From positions 558,001 through 622,000 of the forward strand of contig NZ_QJGZ01000042.1 of NCBI RefSeq assembly GCF_003254585.1: a stretch of DNA of 64,000 nt, read 5' to 3'. The first letter of the stretch is position 1; every line of letters begins with the position of its first letter. The position numbers and the translations under genes are program-made. The notes beneath the pieces are model-generated. The model had not been told where the DNA came from, searched no databases, and saw only the letters and a list, made by a program, of their open reading frames with translations. Positions 34,010 through 42,229 of this stretch are shown one piece after another. The stretch comes from Flavobacterium sharifuzzamanii. Its GTDB lineage: Bacteria; Bacteroidota; Bacteroidia; Flavobacteriales; Flavobacteriaceae.

Positions 34010-34045
34010 GACCCGACAGATTTCAAAAATCTGTCGGGTTTTTCT
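34010..34045 (+). terminator. Rho-independent terminator of secA
   Basis: ACCCGACAGATTT and AAATCTGTCGGGT arms (34011-34039) with a T-run after the stem. Confidence 0.88.
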
Positions 34046-34097
34046 TTTCTAATGCCTCCAGTTGTTCTTTTTTAACATTAAATAACAAAAATCATTC

Positions 34098-34125
34098 TTG
34101 TAAATAAATTTAAAATGTATTTTTG
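34098..34125 (+). promoter_or_regulatory. Promoter of the CNGRC-TonB-PepSY unit
   Basis: TTG (34098-34100), a 17-base spacer and TATTTTTG (34118-34125) match the Bacteroidota promoter. The TTG that ends this box is also the first possible start codon of the reading frame, so translation must begin downstream of it. Confidence 0.6.
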
Positions 34126-34149
34126 CTCTCAAAAACAACGAAACATATT

Positions 34150-34527
34150 TTGAAACGACTTTTCGTCATATTTCTTTCTTGCATGCTATTAGTTCCTTCT
34201 TTTGGCAGTTTCTTTGTTTATACCTCATTCAAATTAAATCAGGAAGAAATTTCGAAAACAATCTGTGTACAACGCAAAATGGTTTTCAACAGCTGTAATG
34301 GTCGTTGCGAACTTCAAAAAAGCTTAAAAAAATACGCAGACAACGAAAAAAGAATGCAAAACAATCTGAAAGAAAAAGCAGAAGTAGTTTACATTCAAAC
34401 TTCAATCTTAAACAATTTCAAACTAACAGGACCTATCGAATCAAAAGCAAAAATTTTCGCTTCATTCGATAAAAAACCTATTGCAATAGCAAATTCAATT
34501 TTTCACCCTCCATCCTATTTTATATAA
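34150..34527 (+). CDS. Membrane-anchored protein with a CNGRC motif
   Basis: A 125-residue protein if the TTG at 34150 is used (the frame is open from 34123, but that TTG is part of the promoter). It starts with a signal or membrane anchor (KRLFVIFLSCMLLVPSFGSFFVY). The core ISKTICVQRKMVFNSCNGRCELQKSLKKY carries three cysteines in a C-x8-NSCNGRCEL arrangement, similar to small Bacteroidota proteins placed before TonB-dependent receptors. The cysteines could bind a metal such as copper or iron; this is inferred. The next two genes encode a TonB receptor and a PepSY protein, so it likely belongs to that uptake unit. Confidence 0.6.
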   Translation: MKRLFVIFLSCMLLVPSFGSFFVYTSFKLNQEEISKTICVQRKMVFNSCNGRCELQKSLKKYADNEKRMQNNLKEKAEVVYIQTSILNNFKLTGPIESKAKIFASFDKKPIAIANSIFHPPSYFI

Positions 34528-34612
34528 ATTTTAAAAAGTCAAAATTCTAAGACTTGCAGTTCGCTTACGGCCTAAAGCCTATAGCTTACAGCTTTAATTT
34601 ATATAATTCAAA

Positions 34613-36769
34613 ATGAAAAAAATATACTTTACCCTATTAATCATAGGGCAATGTGTCTTTGCACAAAACAAAACAGTGCAAGACACAACAAAGCAAGAAC
34701 TTGAAAATGTTTTTGTAACAGCAAACCGTACGGCAACTTTGAGAAAAGAAACTCCAGTTGCAATCAGTAAATTGACAGCAAAAACTATCAACGAAACCAA
34801 AGCGACAGCAGTTTACGAAATCATAAATAAAACTCCCGGAGTCTTGATGGTAAACCTAGGAAATGAACAGCACATGATGTCTATTCGTCAGCCTATGACC
34901 ACAAATGCCTATTATCTGTATTTAGAAGACGGATTGCCAATTCGTCCAATGGGAATTTTCAATCACAATGCATTATTGGAAATAAACCAATACAATCTGC
35001 AAAGTATTGAAGTTGTAAAAGGCCCAGTTTCTTCTTTATACGGACCAGAAGCTGTTGGAGGAACCATTAATTTAATTTCGATAAAACCTCCTGTTGATCC
35101 TGAGTTTAAATTCGGAATTCAAGCTGACAATTATGGCTACAGAAGGTTTCAAGCTGCCGGAGGTGCAACAATTGGGAAAGTCGGCTTTCATATTGCAGGA
35201 ATTTCTAGCTTGCAAGAAAATGGCTGGATGACGTATTCTGATTACAATAAAGATAATCTGAATGCAAGAATTGACTACAACATCTCACCTTCTACTCGAC
35301 TGATCAGCAATACGATGTATGGAAAATATTATTCTGACATGAGCGGAACTGTTAACGAAGAAGCTTTCAACAACAGAACTTACAAAAGCACTTCTGATTT
35401 TACTTATAGAAAATCTGATGCTTTGCGAACTCGTTTAACATTAGAACATGACTGGAATAGCAATTCAAGCAGTTACATTACCGCTTATTTGCGTGACAAT
35501 AAATTAGGCCAAAATCCGTCATACGGAATCAAATGGAGCCCGACAGTAAATCCGACAACGGCCAAAGGTGAAGTAAATTCGAACAACTTTAAAAGTTATG
35601 GAGCAATAGGACAGCACACTCAAAAATTTGATTTTTTAAACACCAAACTTGTTGCTGGAGCTTTATACGATTATTCTCCAGTGACTTATTGGTCGTATGT
35701 AATTGATTTAAAAGCCAATTTGAATCCAGGACAGCCAGGAAAACAAACGGTAGATTCGTATGAAATTATTGCCGAACATCCAGACTCTAAACTTTCAGAT
35801 TATACAGCTGATATTTTTAATACTGCTGGTTATGCGCAAATTAGTTTCAATCCAATTGAAAAATTAATTGTTACTGTTGGCGGACGTTATGACAATATGA
35901 AAGTGAATTACGACAACGCAATTGACCTTTCTACAGGAAGCAAAGTATATGACAAATTTACTTTTAAAGCTGGAGCTAATTACAATCCTGTAGAATTTGC
36001 TGGTTTTTATGGCAATTATTCTCAAGGTTTTGCGCCTCCTGGAATTACTTCAATTTTCAGAGCCAAACCGGGAACTGGCGGTACATCTGGTGTTCCTGCC
36101 GAATTTTATTATAACCTGAAACCAGCAGATTTCGATAATTATGAAGTTGGTGGATGGCTTTCTTTCTTCCAAAACAAATTAAATATTGATTATGCATTTT
36201 ATTATATGGAAGGAAAAAATGAATTATTAAACATCAAACTTCCAGATAACTCTACAGATTATCGTTCGGCTGGCGAAACACGCCATAAAGGAATTGAGTT
36301 TGGAGCTTCATACAAACCATCAAAACAATTTAATATTCGCCTTGGCGGTACATACGCTCAACATACTTATATTGATTTTAAACTTTCAGATAAACCATCA
36401 GATCCTATTCAGGATTTAAACGGAAAAGAAATGCCTTCAGCTCCAAAATGGTCAGGAAATTCAGAAGTTAGTTATTATCCAAATTGGCTTCCAAATTTGA
36501 GAACTTCAATTGAATGGCAGCTCGTAGGCAGTTACTACCAAGATCAAATCAATACCGTGAAATATGACGGTTATAATATTTTCAATGCCAGAATTGGATA
36601 CCAATGGAAAAAAATTGAGGTTTACGGAAATGTGCTAAATCTTACTGACAAATTGTACGCATACAATGTTACAAGAACCAATGTCGCCAATGCACAGCCA
36701 ACTTATACTGCCGCGGCACCTAGAACTTTTGTATTCGGAATTCAATATAATTTTTCATTAAAAAAATAA
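34613..36769 (+). CDS. TonB-dependent outer-membrane receptor
   Basis: A 718-residue receptor with signal peptide MKKIYFTLLIIGQCVFAQ. The plug domain begins ELENVFVTANRTATLRKETPVAISKLTAKTI and has the conserved VVKGPVSSLYGPEAVGGTINLI (about 137-158). The barrel ends with RTFVFGIQYNFSLKK. It lacks the N-terminal carboxypeptidase-like domain of SusC proteins, so it is a classical siderophore or metal receptor. The adjoining PepSY protein, 3 bp downstream, supports uptake of ferric siderophore or a related metal complex. The ligand cannot be read from the sequence. Confidence 0.93.
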   Translation: MKKIYFTLLIIGQCVFAQNKTVQDTTKQELENVFVTANRTATLRKETPVAISKLTAKTINETKATAVYEIINKTPGVLMVNLGNEQHMMSIRQPMTTNAYYLYLEDGLPIRPMGIFNHNALLEINQYNLQSIEVVKGPVSSLYGPEAVGGTINLISIKPPVDPEFKFGIQADNYGYRRFQAAGGATIGKVGFHIAGISSLQENGWMTYSDYNKDNLNARIDYNISPSTRLISNTMYGKYYSDMSGTVNEEAFNNRTYKSTSDFTYRKSDALRTRLTLEHDWNSNSSSYITAYLRDNKLGQNPSYGIKWSPTVNPTTAKGEVNSNNFKSYGAIGQHTQKFDFLNTKLVAGALYDYSPVTYWSYVIDLKANLNPGQPGKQTVDSYEIIAEHPDSKLSDYTADIFNTAGYAQISFNPIEKLIVTVGGRYDNMKVNYDNAIDLSTGSKVYDKFTFKAGANYNPVEFAGFYGNYSQGFAPPGITSIFRAKPGTGGTSGVPAEFYYNLKPADFDNYEVGGWLSFFQNKLNIDYAFYYMEGKNELLNIKLPDNSTDYRSAGETRHKGIEFGASYKPSKQFNIRLGGTYAQHTYIDFKLSDKPSDPIQDLNGKEMPSAPKWSGNSEVSYYPNWLPNLRTSIEWQLVGSYYQDQINTVKYDGYNIFNARIGYQWKKIEVYGNVLNLTDKLYAYNVTRTNVANAQPTYTAAAPRTFVFGIQYNFSLKK

Positions 36770-36772
36770 AGA

Positions 36773-38368
36773 ATGAGTAAAGAAACAAATAAAAAATCTT
36801 CCAGGAAAGATTCTAAATTCATCAAAAAAGTCAAACAAAACATGTACAAATGGCATCGTGTTATTGGATTGATTACAATTGTTCCTGTAATTTTCTGGAC
36901 CTTTTCTGGTTTGATGCATCCTTTTATGGCGCACTTTTTCAAACCTGAAATTGTTCATGATAAAATTGAACAATCAATTATTGACAAAAGCCAACTGCAT
37001 TATTCTATTCAAGAAGTTTTACTGAAAAATGAAATATCACAATTCAAAAATTTCAGAATTGTCACTTTTAATAATTCAACTTATTATCAAGTAAAAACTA
37101 TTCTTGGCGAACTTTGGTATTATGATGCTTCGACTGCTAAAAAACTAGAAAACGGAGATCAAAAATACGCCGAATGGCTTTCTCGTTATTTCTTAGATGA
37201 CCAAAAAAGTCCTGTAAAAAATAGCGAAGTTATAACCGAATTTACTTCGCAATACAAATATGTAAATCGTTATTTACCTGTTTATAAATTAAGTTTTGAT
37301 CGTCCTGATGGCATGCAAGTATATGTAGAAACCTCATCTAGCAAATTGGCTACCTATAATCCGATTTCTCGACAAGCTTTTATCTGGTTTTTTGACACTT
37401 TTCACAATTGGTCTTTTATAGATGCCATAAGCAATAATAGCATCCGAATTATTACTATGATTTTCTTATTGTCAATTATTGGGTTTTCTGCCTTGAGCGG
37501 GATTCTAATTTATGGTTTGCTTTGGAAACAATTCAAAAAAACAGATAGTTTAACGCCAAAAAAAGGATTGAGAAAATACCATCGTCAAATTGGGATTTGG
37601 GTTTCGCTTTTCACTTTGACTTTTGCTTTTAGCGGTGCGTATCATGCCACTACAAAATGGGCGCCTTATACTTTGTCGCAAATGATTTACGAACCGACTT
37701 TTGTGACCAAAGAAATTCCCAGTGCAAACAATAATCTTAATTTAGATTGGAATCGTTTTCAAAACATCAGTTTAATTACATTGAATGACACAACTTATTA
37801 CAGATGTCAATTGCTTGAAAAGGAAACGAAAAGATTCAAAATGCCAAAATCGGATTCGAAATGGAATAAAAAAGAAAATTCAAAATCTGAAGTGGTTTAC
37901 ATTAATGCAACAACAAATAAAGTTGCACCAAATCTCGATTTAGAATACGCTGAATTTTTAGCGTACTATTTTACCGATGGAGCTCCAAAAGCTTCTTGTT
38001 GCGAAATGATCGACACTTCTGAAGATGATTCTCAACCTTCTTTTGAAAATATAAAATTGCTTGAATCAAAAGTGTTGACCGATTTTGAAAACAGAGAATA
38101 TGGTTTTGTCAACAAAAGGCTTCCTGTCGTGAAATTGGCTTACGACACGCCGGAAAAAACAACTTATTTTATCGAAACTTCAACGTCAAGATTGGCTGCA
38201 GTTATCAATAATTCAGATCGAGTTGAAGGCTATTCTTTTGCTATTCTTCACAAATTTTTATTTATGGATTGGGCTGGAAAAAATATTCGCGATCTGGCAA
38301 CAGTTTTAGCTGCGTTGTCGATTCTAATTGTTAGTATTTTAGGTTTTAATCTTTTCCTGAAAAAGTAA
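36773..38368 (+). CDS. PepSY-domain membrane protein (siderophore reductase-like)
   Basis: A 531-residue protein with four main membrane helices: WHRVIGLITIVPVIFWTFSGLMHPF (about 23-47), SIRIITMIFLLSIIGFSALSGILIYGLLW, YHRQIGIWVSLFTLTFAFSGAYHA and a final NIRDLATVLAALSILIVSILGFNLFLKK. The periplasmic loops carry PepSY-like domains. The W-H-R-x-I-G-L pattern is typical of PepSY-associated transmembrane proteins, which occur next to TonB receptors and are thought to reduce imported ferric complexes. It is the last gene of the unit, 3 bp after the receptor. CCEMID at about 405-410 holds a cysteine pair. Confidence 0.87.
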   Translation: MSKETNKKSSRKDSKFIKKVKQNMYKWHRVIGLITIVPVIFWTFSGLMHPFMAHFFKPEIVHDKIEQSIIDKSQLHYSIQEVLLKNEISQFKNFRIVTFNNSTYYQVKTILGELWYYDASTAKKLENGDQKYAEWLSRYFLDDQKSPVKNSEVITEFTSQYKYVNRYLPVYKLSFDRPDGMQVYVETSSSKLATYNPISRQAFIWFFDTFHNWSFIDAISNNSIRIITMIFLLSIIGFSALSGILIYGLLWKQFKKTDSLTPKKGLRKYHRQIGIWVSLFTLTFAFSGAYHATTKWAPYTLSQMIYEPTFVTKEIPSANNNLNLDWNRFQNISLITLNDTTYYRCQLLEKETKRFKMPKSDSKWNKKENSKSEVVYINATTNKVAPNLDLEYAEFLAYYFTDGAPKASCCEMIDTSEDDSQPSFENIKLLESKVLTDFENREYGFVNKRLPVVKLAYDTPEKTTYFIETSTSRLAAVINNSDRVEGYSFAILHKFLFMDWAGKNIRDLATVLAALSILIVSILGFNLFLKK

Positions 38369-38379
38369 ATTTTAAGTTG

Positions 38380-38436
38380 CTAAGATTCTGAGATACTAAG
38401 TTTTTTTTCTCAGAATCTTAGTATCTTAGAATCTTA
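38380..38436. repeat. Palindromic CTTAG-phrase repeat acting as terminator
   Basis: TAAGATTCTGAGATACTAAG (38381-38400) pairs with 38417-38436 with one mismatch in 20, with a T-run between the arms. It lies between the convergent PepSY and SpoU methyltransferase genes. Confidence 0.72.
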
Positions 38437-38442
38437 AAAAAA

Positions 38443-39105
38443 TTATCTAGGGTTATCTTGGTAATAACGCTCTTCAATTCGTTTTATATCTTTTATAGAG
38501 TTTTTCGCCCATAATAAACGCTTAACTAAAATTTCTTCTTCAGACAATTTCCAATCGATATCGGATCTTCTAAGTCTATTCGTCAAACTTTGAATGATAA
38601 TTGCAGCAGAAACTGAAATATTTAAACTTTCTGTAAAACCTACCATTGGTATTTTTAAGAAACCATCAGCGTTGTCCATAATTTCTTTTGACAAACCTTC
38701 TTTTTCTGTTCCGAAGAATAAAGCACTTGGTTTTGTAATATCAAAATCTTCCAGCATGCAATCTTTTTCGTGTGGTGTCGTGGCAATAATCTGGTAACCT
38801 TTGCTTCTTAAATCTGAAAGGCATCCTGAAACCGAATCAAATCGATTAATGTCAACCCATTTTTGTGCACCTAAAGCAATTTCTTTATCGATTCTTTTTC
38901 CAAAACGCTGTTCAATTACATTTAATTCCTGAATTCCAAAAACTTCACAGCTTCGCATTACAGCACTTGTATTATGCATCTGATAAACATCTTCTACTGC
39001 AACTGTAAAATGTTTTGTTCTATTTTCTAGTACTTTTAAAAAATTAGCTTTTCTATTATCAGTTAATATGTTTTCTAAGAATGCGAGATAATCTAAATCA
39101 ATCAT
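38443..39105 (-). CDS. SpoU/TrmH-family RNA ribose methyltransferase
   Basis: A 220-residue protein with the three SPOUT motifs: HNTSAVMRSCEVFGI (about 43-57), SALFFGTEKEGLSKE (about 127-141) and IPMVGFTESLNISVSAAIII (about 152-171), which build the trefoil-knot SAM site. The order and the NTSAVMRSCEVFG start match TrmH-type tRNA (Gm18) 2'-O-methyltransferases. rRNA methyltransferases of the same superfamily cannot be fully excluded. It is read convergently to the PepSY gene, with a hairpin in between. Confidence 0.9.
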   Translation of the reverse strand: MIDLDYLAFLENILTDNRKANFLKVLENRTKHFTVAVEDVYQMHNTSAVMRSCEVFGIQELNVIEQRFGKRIDKEIALGAQKWVDINRFDSVSGCLSDLRSKGYQIIATTPHEKDCMLEDFDITKPSALFFGTEKEGLSKEIMDNADGFLKIPMVGFTESLNISVSAAIIIQSLTNRLRRSDIDWKLSEEEILVKRLLWAKNSIKDIKRIEERYYQDNPR

Positions 39106-39165
39106 TTTATTTATGTTTGGCGCAAAAATAATAAATAAAAGAGAAAGAAGGCTTCAACAGATTCT

Positions 39166-40134
39166 TCAGCCTGCCAAATCTGCAGTAAAATTAGCATTAA
39201 GCTTTTCATGAAGCAGATTAACTTCACTCAAATTCACAGACAAAATATCATCTTTATATGAATCTCCAACAAAAACAGCATTTTCATTTTTTGAATGTTT
39301 TTTAAGACGTTCCAGCATTAGATTTATTTCATTTTCAGAAAAATCGACATCAATAAAAGATATAAATCGTTCAATGACATTTTTCATTCCGTCATTATAA
39401 TTAAGCATAATTACCTTGCTGTCAATTGCATAAAAGTGTAGAAAACCTTGAAAATATTTTTCTAAAACTAAAGCCTGATACTGTCGAAAACTCACCTCTT
39501 CGATTTCTTTAGAAGTAATTCCAAAAACACTCAATGGAATTATATTTGGAACCATATGCATTCCTGCTTGCTTTTGATGCGATCTTAAAACCTCTCCCGG
39601 ATTTCGATACAATAATGCAAAAGGAATTTGAGGAAAGACCGATCTTAAATAAGAAGCCTTAAAAATACTCCAAGCATCCAATTTTATAATAAGATTCTTT
39701 TGTTCTGGAAATCTCTTCTGTCCAAGCAATTTTATAACCGATTCAAGTAAAACAGTTTTGGTATCTAAATCAAAAAAATCGCTTCTTAAAATCTCGTCAA
39801 TAATAGGAGCTTCAGACACCATAATATTTTCAGATGAAGTTGCCAAAGACTGACTCAACATCGTAGATCCACATCTTGATACATGAAAAACCAATCCTTT
39901 CAATTCTACAAAATCGAGTTCTTTAGACCAATCAATTAGATTTTCTACCGTACTAACTACTTTAAAATATTTTGAATTATAACTATGACTTCTGCATTTC
40001 GCAATTGTTTCGTCAAAAAAAGGTTCTGCAAAAGGAATGTCCGAAAGATAAATCCATTCGAAATAAACTTCATTATCTTTTTCAATCAATTTAATCGGAA
40101 TCCAATTTGAAATAAGATGCTTTATATTTTCCAT
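39166..40134 (-). CDS. PAPS-dependent sulfotransferase family protein
   Basis: A 322-residue protein. HVSRCGSTMLSQSL (84-97) is the 5'-phosphosulfate-binding loop of P-loop sulfotransferases (in place of the PKSGTTW of cytosolic enzymes), and YRNPGEVLRSHQKQ (176-189) supplies the arginine and serine that bind the 3'-phosphate. The N-terminal 80 residues and the tail have no obvious family. It transfers sulfonate from PAPS to an unknown hydroxyl. It is the third gene of an operon of APS kinase, hydroxylase and sulfotransferase, each 5 bp apart, so PAPS supply, hydroxylation and sulfation are probably linked. The acceptor is not known. Confidence 0.83.
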   Translation of the reverse strand: MENIKHLISNWIPIKLIEKDNEVYFEWIYLSDIPFAEPFFDETIAKCRSHSYNSKYFKVVSTVENLIDWSKELDFVELKGLVFHVSRCGSTMLSQSLATSSENIMVSEAPIIDEILRSDFFDLDTKTVLLESVIKLLGQKRFPEQKNLIIKLDAWSIFKASYLRSVFPQIPFALLYRNPGEVLRSHQKQAGMHMVPNIIPLSVFGITSKEIEEVSFRQYQALVLEKYFQGFLHFYAIDSKVIMLNYNDGMKNVIERFISFIDVDFSENEINLMLERLKKHSKNENAVFVGDSYKDDILSVNLSEVNLLHEKLNANFTADLAG

Positions 40135-40139
40135 TTTTC

Positions 40140-40829
40140 TTATGAGTTCATTTGCGATTGAAGTTCAGCAATAATCTTAGCATTCGTTTCAGATGGATTT
40201 CTTAAAAGCTCTGCAATAATCTGCTGCTTCACCTCATCTGAATATAGTTTTTTAGGTACAAAATTCACATCAAAACCCATTTTAGAAAACAATTTATCAG
40301 ACCATTCATTTCTTATGCAATCCAAAGTCAAGTGAATTCTCGGTTCAGTACTTTTGTTCTGAACACTATGAGGTAATTGAAAATTAGCATACCAGCACTC
40401 TCCCATTTTCATAGGAACTAGTTTCTGATCTACGTAAAAATACACTTCGGAATTAGTAATAATAGGAACATGAATCCTGAAAAAGCCATCTTCATAAGAA
40501 GTATCATTATCCACGTGTTCTTTAATCTCGCTATTAGGGCCGAGTCTTAATAATCTCACAGCTTCCTTTTCGCACTCAAACCAATCCATTATTTCTTTAA
40601 AATAGGGACAACTGTCAAGCAAAGGCGTATTTTTATATTCTTTATCGGCAAAAGAAAGTATATCGGTTTCTAAACCAGACTGCGATCGCAAAGAAACACT
40701 TGTCCATTTTCCTTCATAGCGATAAGTATTAAAGTGCGGTGTCCATAAATTAGTCTCGCAAGTCAATAAATCGTTTTGTAGTTTCTCTATCGAAAAAGAA
40801 ATGGGAAGCTGACAGGAAGAAGGATTCAT
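40140..40829 (-). CDS. Aspartyl/asparaginyl beta-hydroxylase-like Fe(II)/2OG oxygenase
   Basis: A 229-residue double-stranded beta-helix oxygenase. IKEHVDND (102-109) gives H105 and D107, QLPHSVQN gives H154, and EPRIHL gives R164. This is the HxD...H iron triad with an arginine for 2-oxoglutarate in the AspH family. Family members hydroxylate aspartate or asparagine side chains of peptides or free amino acids; here the substrate is unknown. It sits 5 bp after the APS kinase gene and 5 bp before the sulfotransferase gene. The hydroxyl it creates could be the site that the sulfotransferase modifies, an inference from gene order only. Confidence 0.83.
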   Translation of the reverse strand: MNPSSCQLPISFSIEKLQNDLLTCETNLWTPHFNTYRYEGKWTSVSLRSQSGLETDILSFADKEYKNTPLLDSCPYFKEIMDWFECEKEAVRLLRLGPNSEIKEHVDNDTSYEDGFFRIHVPIITNSEVYFYVDQKLVPMKMGECWYANFQLPHSVQNKSTEPRIHLTLDCIRNEWSDKLFSKMGFDVNFVPKKLYSDEVKQQIIAELLRNPSETNAKIIAELQSQMNS

Positions 40830-40834
40830 AAGCC

Positions 40835-41362
40835 TTAAAAATTTAAATTGCTAATTATAAAATTATATAGTTTGTTGGCAGAAACCGAAACCGTTTCAGA
40901 ATCTGTTTTTAATACTAAATCTGCTTTTTCTGGAATTTCAAAAACATCACTTATACCTGTAAAACTTCTAATTTTATTTTGATCATGGTCTGGTAATAAA
41001 GCTCTTTTGTACAATCCTTTAGGATCTCTTTCTATCAAATTAGCAATAGAACAATCTAGAAATACAGTTTTTACAAATTCAAAAGCTCTTAATTCATTTC
41101 TAACATTTTCATAAGGATTTATAACTGACATCAAAACGATTTTATTTTCCTCAATCAAACTTCGTCCAACATTAAAAAGTCTTCTCACATTTTCGCAGCG
41201 GTCTTCTTTAGAAAATCCCAAATCTTTACAGATTGTCTGCCGATAAACATCGCCATCTACTATCTCTGCTTCGTAATTATTCTGAAGCAGCAGATGCCTG
41301 ACATTCTCAGCCAACGTTGTTTTTCCTGAACCTGAAAGCCCTGTAAATTGAATTAAAATCAT
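40835..41362 (-). CDS. cysC: Adenylylsulfate (APS) kinase
   Basis: A 175-residue protein with FTGLSGSGKTTLAENV (6-21, P-loop), VDGDVYRQTICKDLGFSKEDRCENVRRL (35-62) and LIERDPKGLYKRAL (109-122). These are the APS kinase signatures, and it turns adenylylsulfate into PAPS. The gene stands first in the APS kinase-hydroxylase-sulfotransferase operon and not with ATP sulfurylase (cysD/cysN), which is absent here, so it appears dedicated to feeding the adjacent sulfotransferase. Its promoter would lie in the 165-bp gap to the divergently read sirtuin gene. Confidence 0.92.
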   Translation of the reverse strand: MILIQFTGLSGSGKTTLAENVRHLLLQNNYEAEIVDGDVYRQTICKDLGFSKEDRCENVRRLFNVGRSLIEENKIVLMSVINPYENVRNELRAFEFVKTVFLDCSIANLIERDPKGLYKRALLPDHDQNKIRSFTGISDVFEIPEKADLVLKTDSETVSVSANKLYNFIISNLNF

Positions 41363-41527
41363 ACTGAAACGCTTTTACCAAACAGAACATTAAAATTAAA
41401 CAATTCAGAAAGAGAGACAAAGCGTATAAACCCCTATTATTTTATCCAAAAAATTGCAATCTCTCCTTACTATTTACTAAACATTTGAATAAAGAAATCA
41501 CTATTTTTATCTTTTAAAAAACTAAGA

Positions 41528-42229
41528 ATGAAAAAGAAACTTGTTGTTTTAACAGGAGCAGGAATTAGCGCCGAAAGCGGCATTAAAACTTTTCGCGATA
41601 GCGATGGTTTATGGGAAGGACATGATGTTATGGAGGTTGCCACTCCAGAAGGCTGGCACAAAAATCAAGAGTTGGTTCTAGATTTCTACAATAAAAGACG
41701 CCAACAGTTAAAAGAAGTCAATCCAAATTTGGGTCATATCATTTTGGCTGAATTGGAGAAAGACTTCGATGTAAAAGTTATCACTCAAAATGTTGACGAT
41801 CTTCACGAACGTGCAGGAAGCACAAACGTTTTGCATTTGCATGGTGAATTGCTAAAAGTTAGAAGCACACAAAATAAAAATCTAATTCTAGATTGGACAG
41901 AAGATTTGCTTACTGGAGATTTTGATGCAAACGGACATCAATTGCGTCCTCATATTGTTTGGTTTGGTGAAGAAGTTCCAGCGCTAGAAGAAGCAATTGA
42001 CATTACCGAAACAGCAGATTATTTTGCTGTAATCGGAACTTCTCTTCAAGTTTATCCTGCCGCTGGATTAATTGCTTATACTCCAAGCACAACTCCAGTT
42101 TTTTATATAGATCCGAAACCTATTTCAATTCCGAACCTTCGCAATAAAGTTGAAACCATTGCCAAATTTGCTTCTGAAGGAGTTGCCGATTTAAGAGAAA
42201 AATTACTGACCCTAGAAAAAACAACATGA
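41528..42229 (+). CDS. cobB: NAD-dependent protein deacylase, sirtuin class III (SIRT5-like)
   Basis: A 233-residue sirtuin. GAGISAESGIKTFR (10-23), QNVD (87-90), VLHLHGEL with catalytic H105, and RPHIVWFGE are canonical. Y54 and R57 in FYNKR match the Tyr-x-x-Arg pair that marks enzymes preferring succinyl or malonyl groups. The four zinc-binding cysteines present in most sirtuins are missing: the region after HLHGEL (VRSTQNKNLILDW...) has none. It removes acyl groups from lysines using NAD+. Its stop codon overlaps the next start (ATGA), so the two are coupled. Confidence 0.88.
   Translation: MKKKLVVLTGAGISAESGIKTFRDSDGLWEGHDVMEVATPEGWHKNQELVLDFYNKRRQQLKEVNPNLGHIILAELEKDFDVKVITQNVDDLHERAGSTNVLHLHGELLKVRSTQNKNLILDWTEDLLTGDFDANGHQLRPHIVWFGEEVPALEEAIDITETADYFAVIGTSLQVYPAAGLIAYTPSTTPVFYIDPKPISIPNLRNKVETIAKFASEGVADLREKLLTLEKTT

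Noticed and set aside
40835..41362. APS kinase as part of a sulfate assimilation operon
   Set aside because: No sulfate transporter, ATP sulfurylase or reductase gene is adjacent; the linked genes are a hydroxylase and a sulfotransferase.
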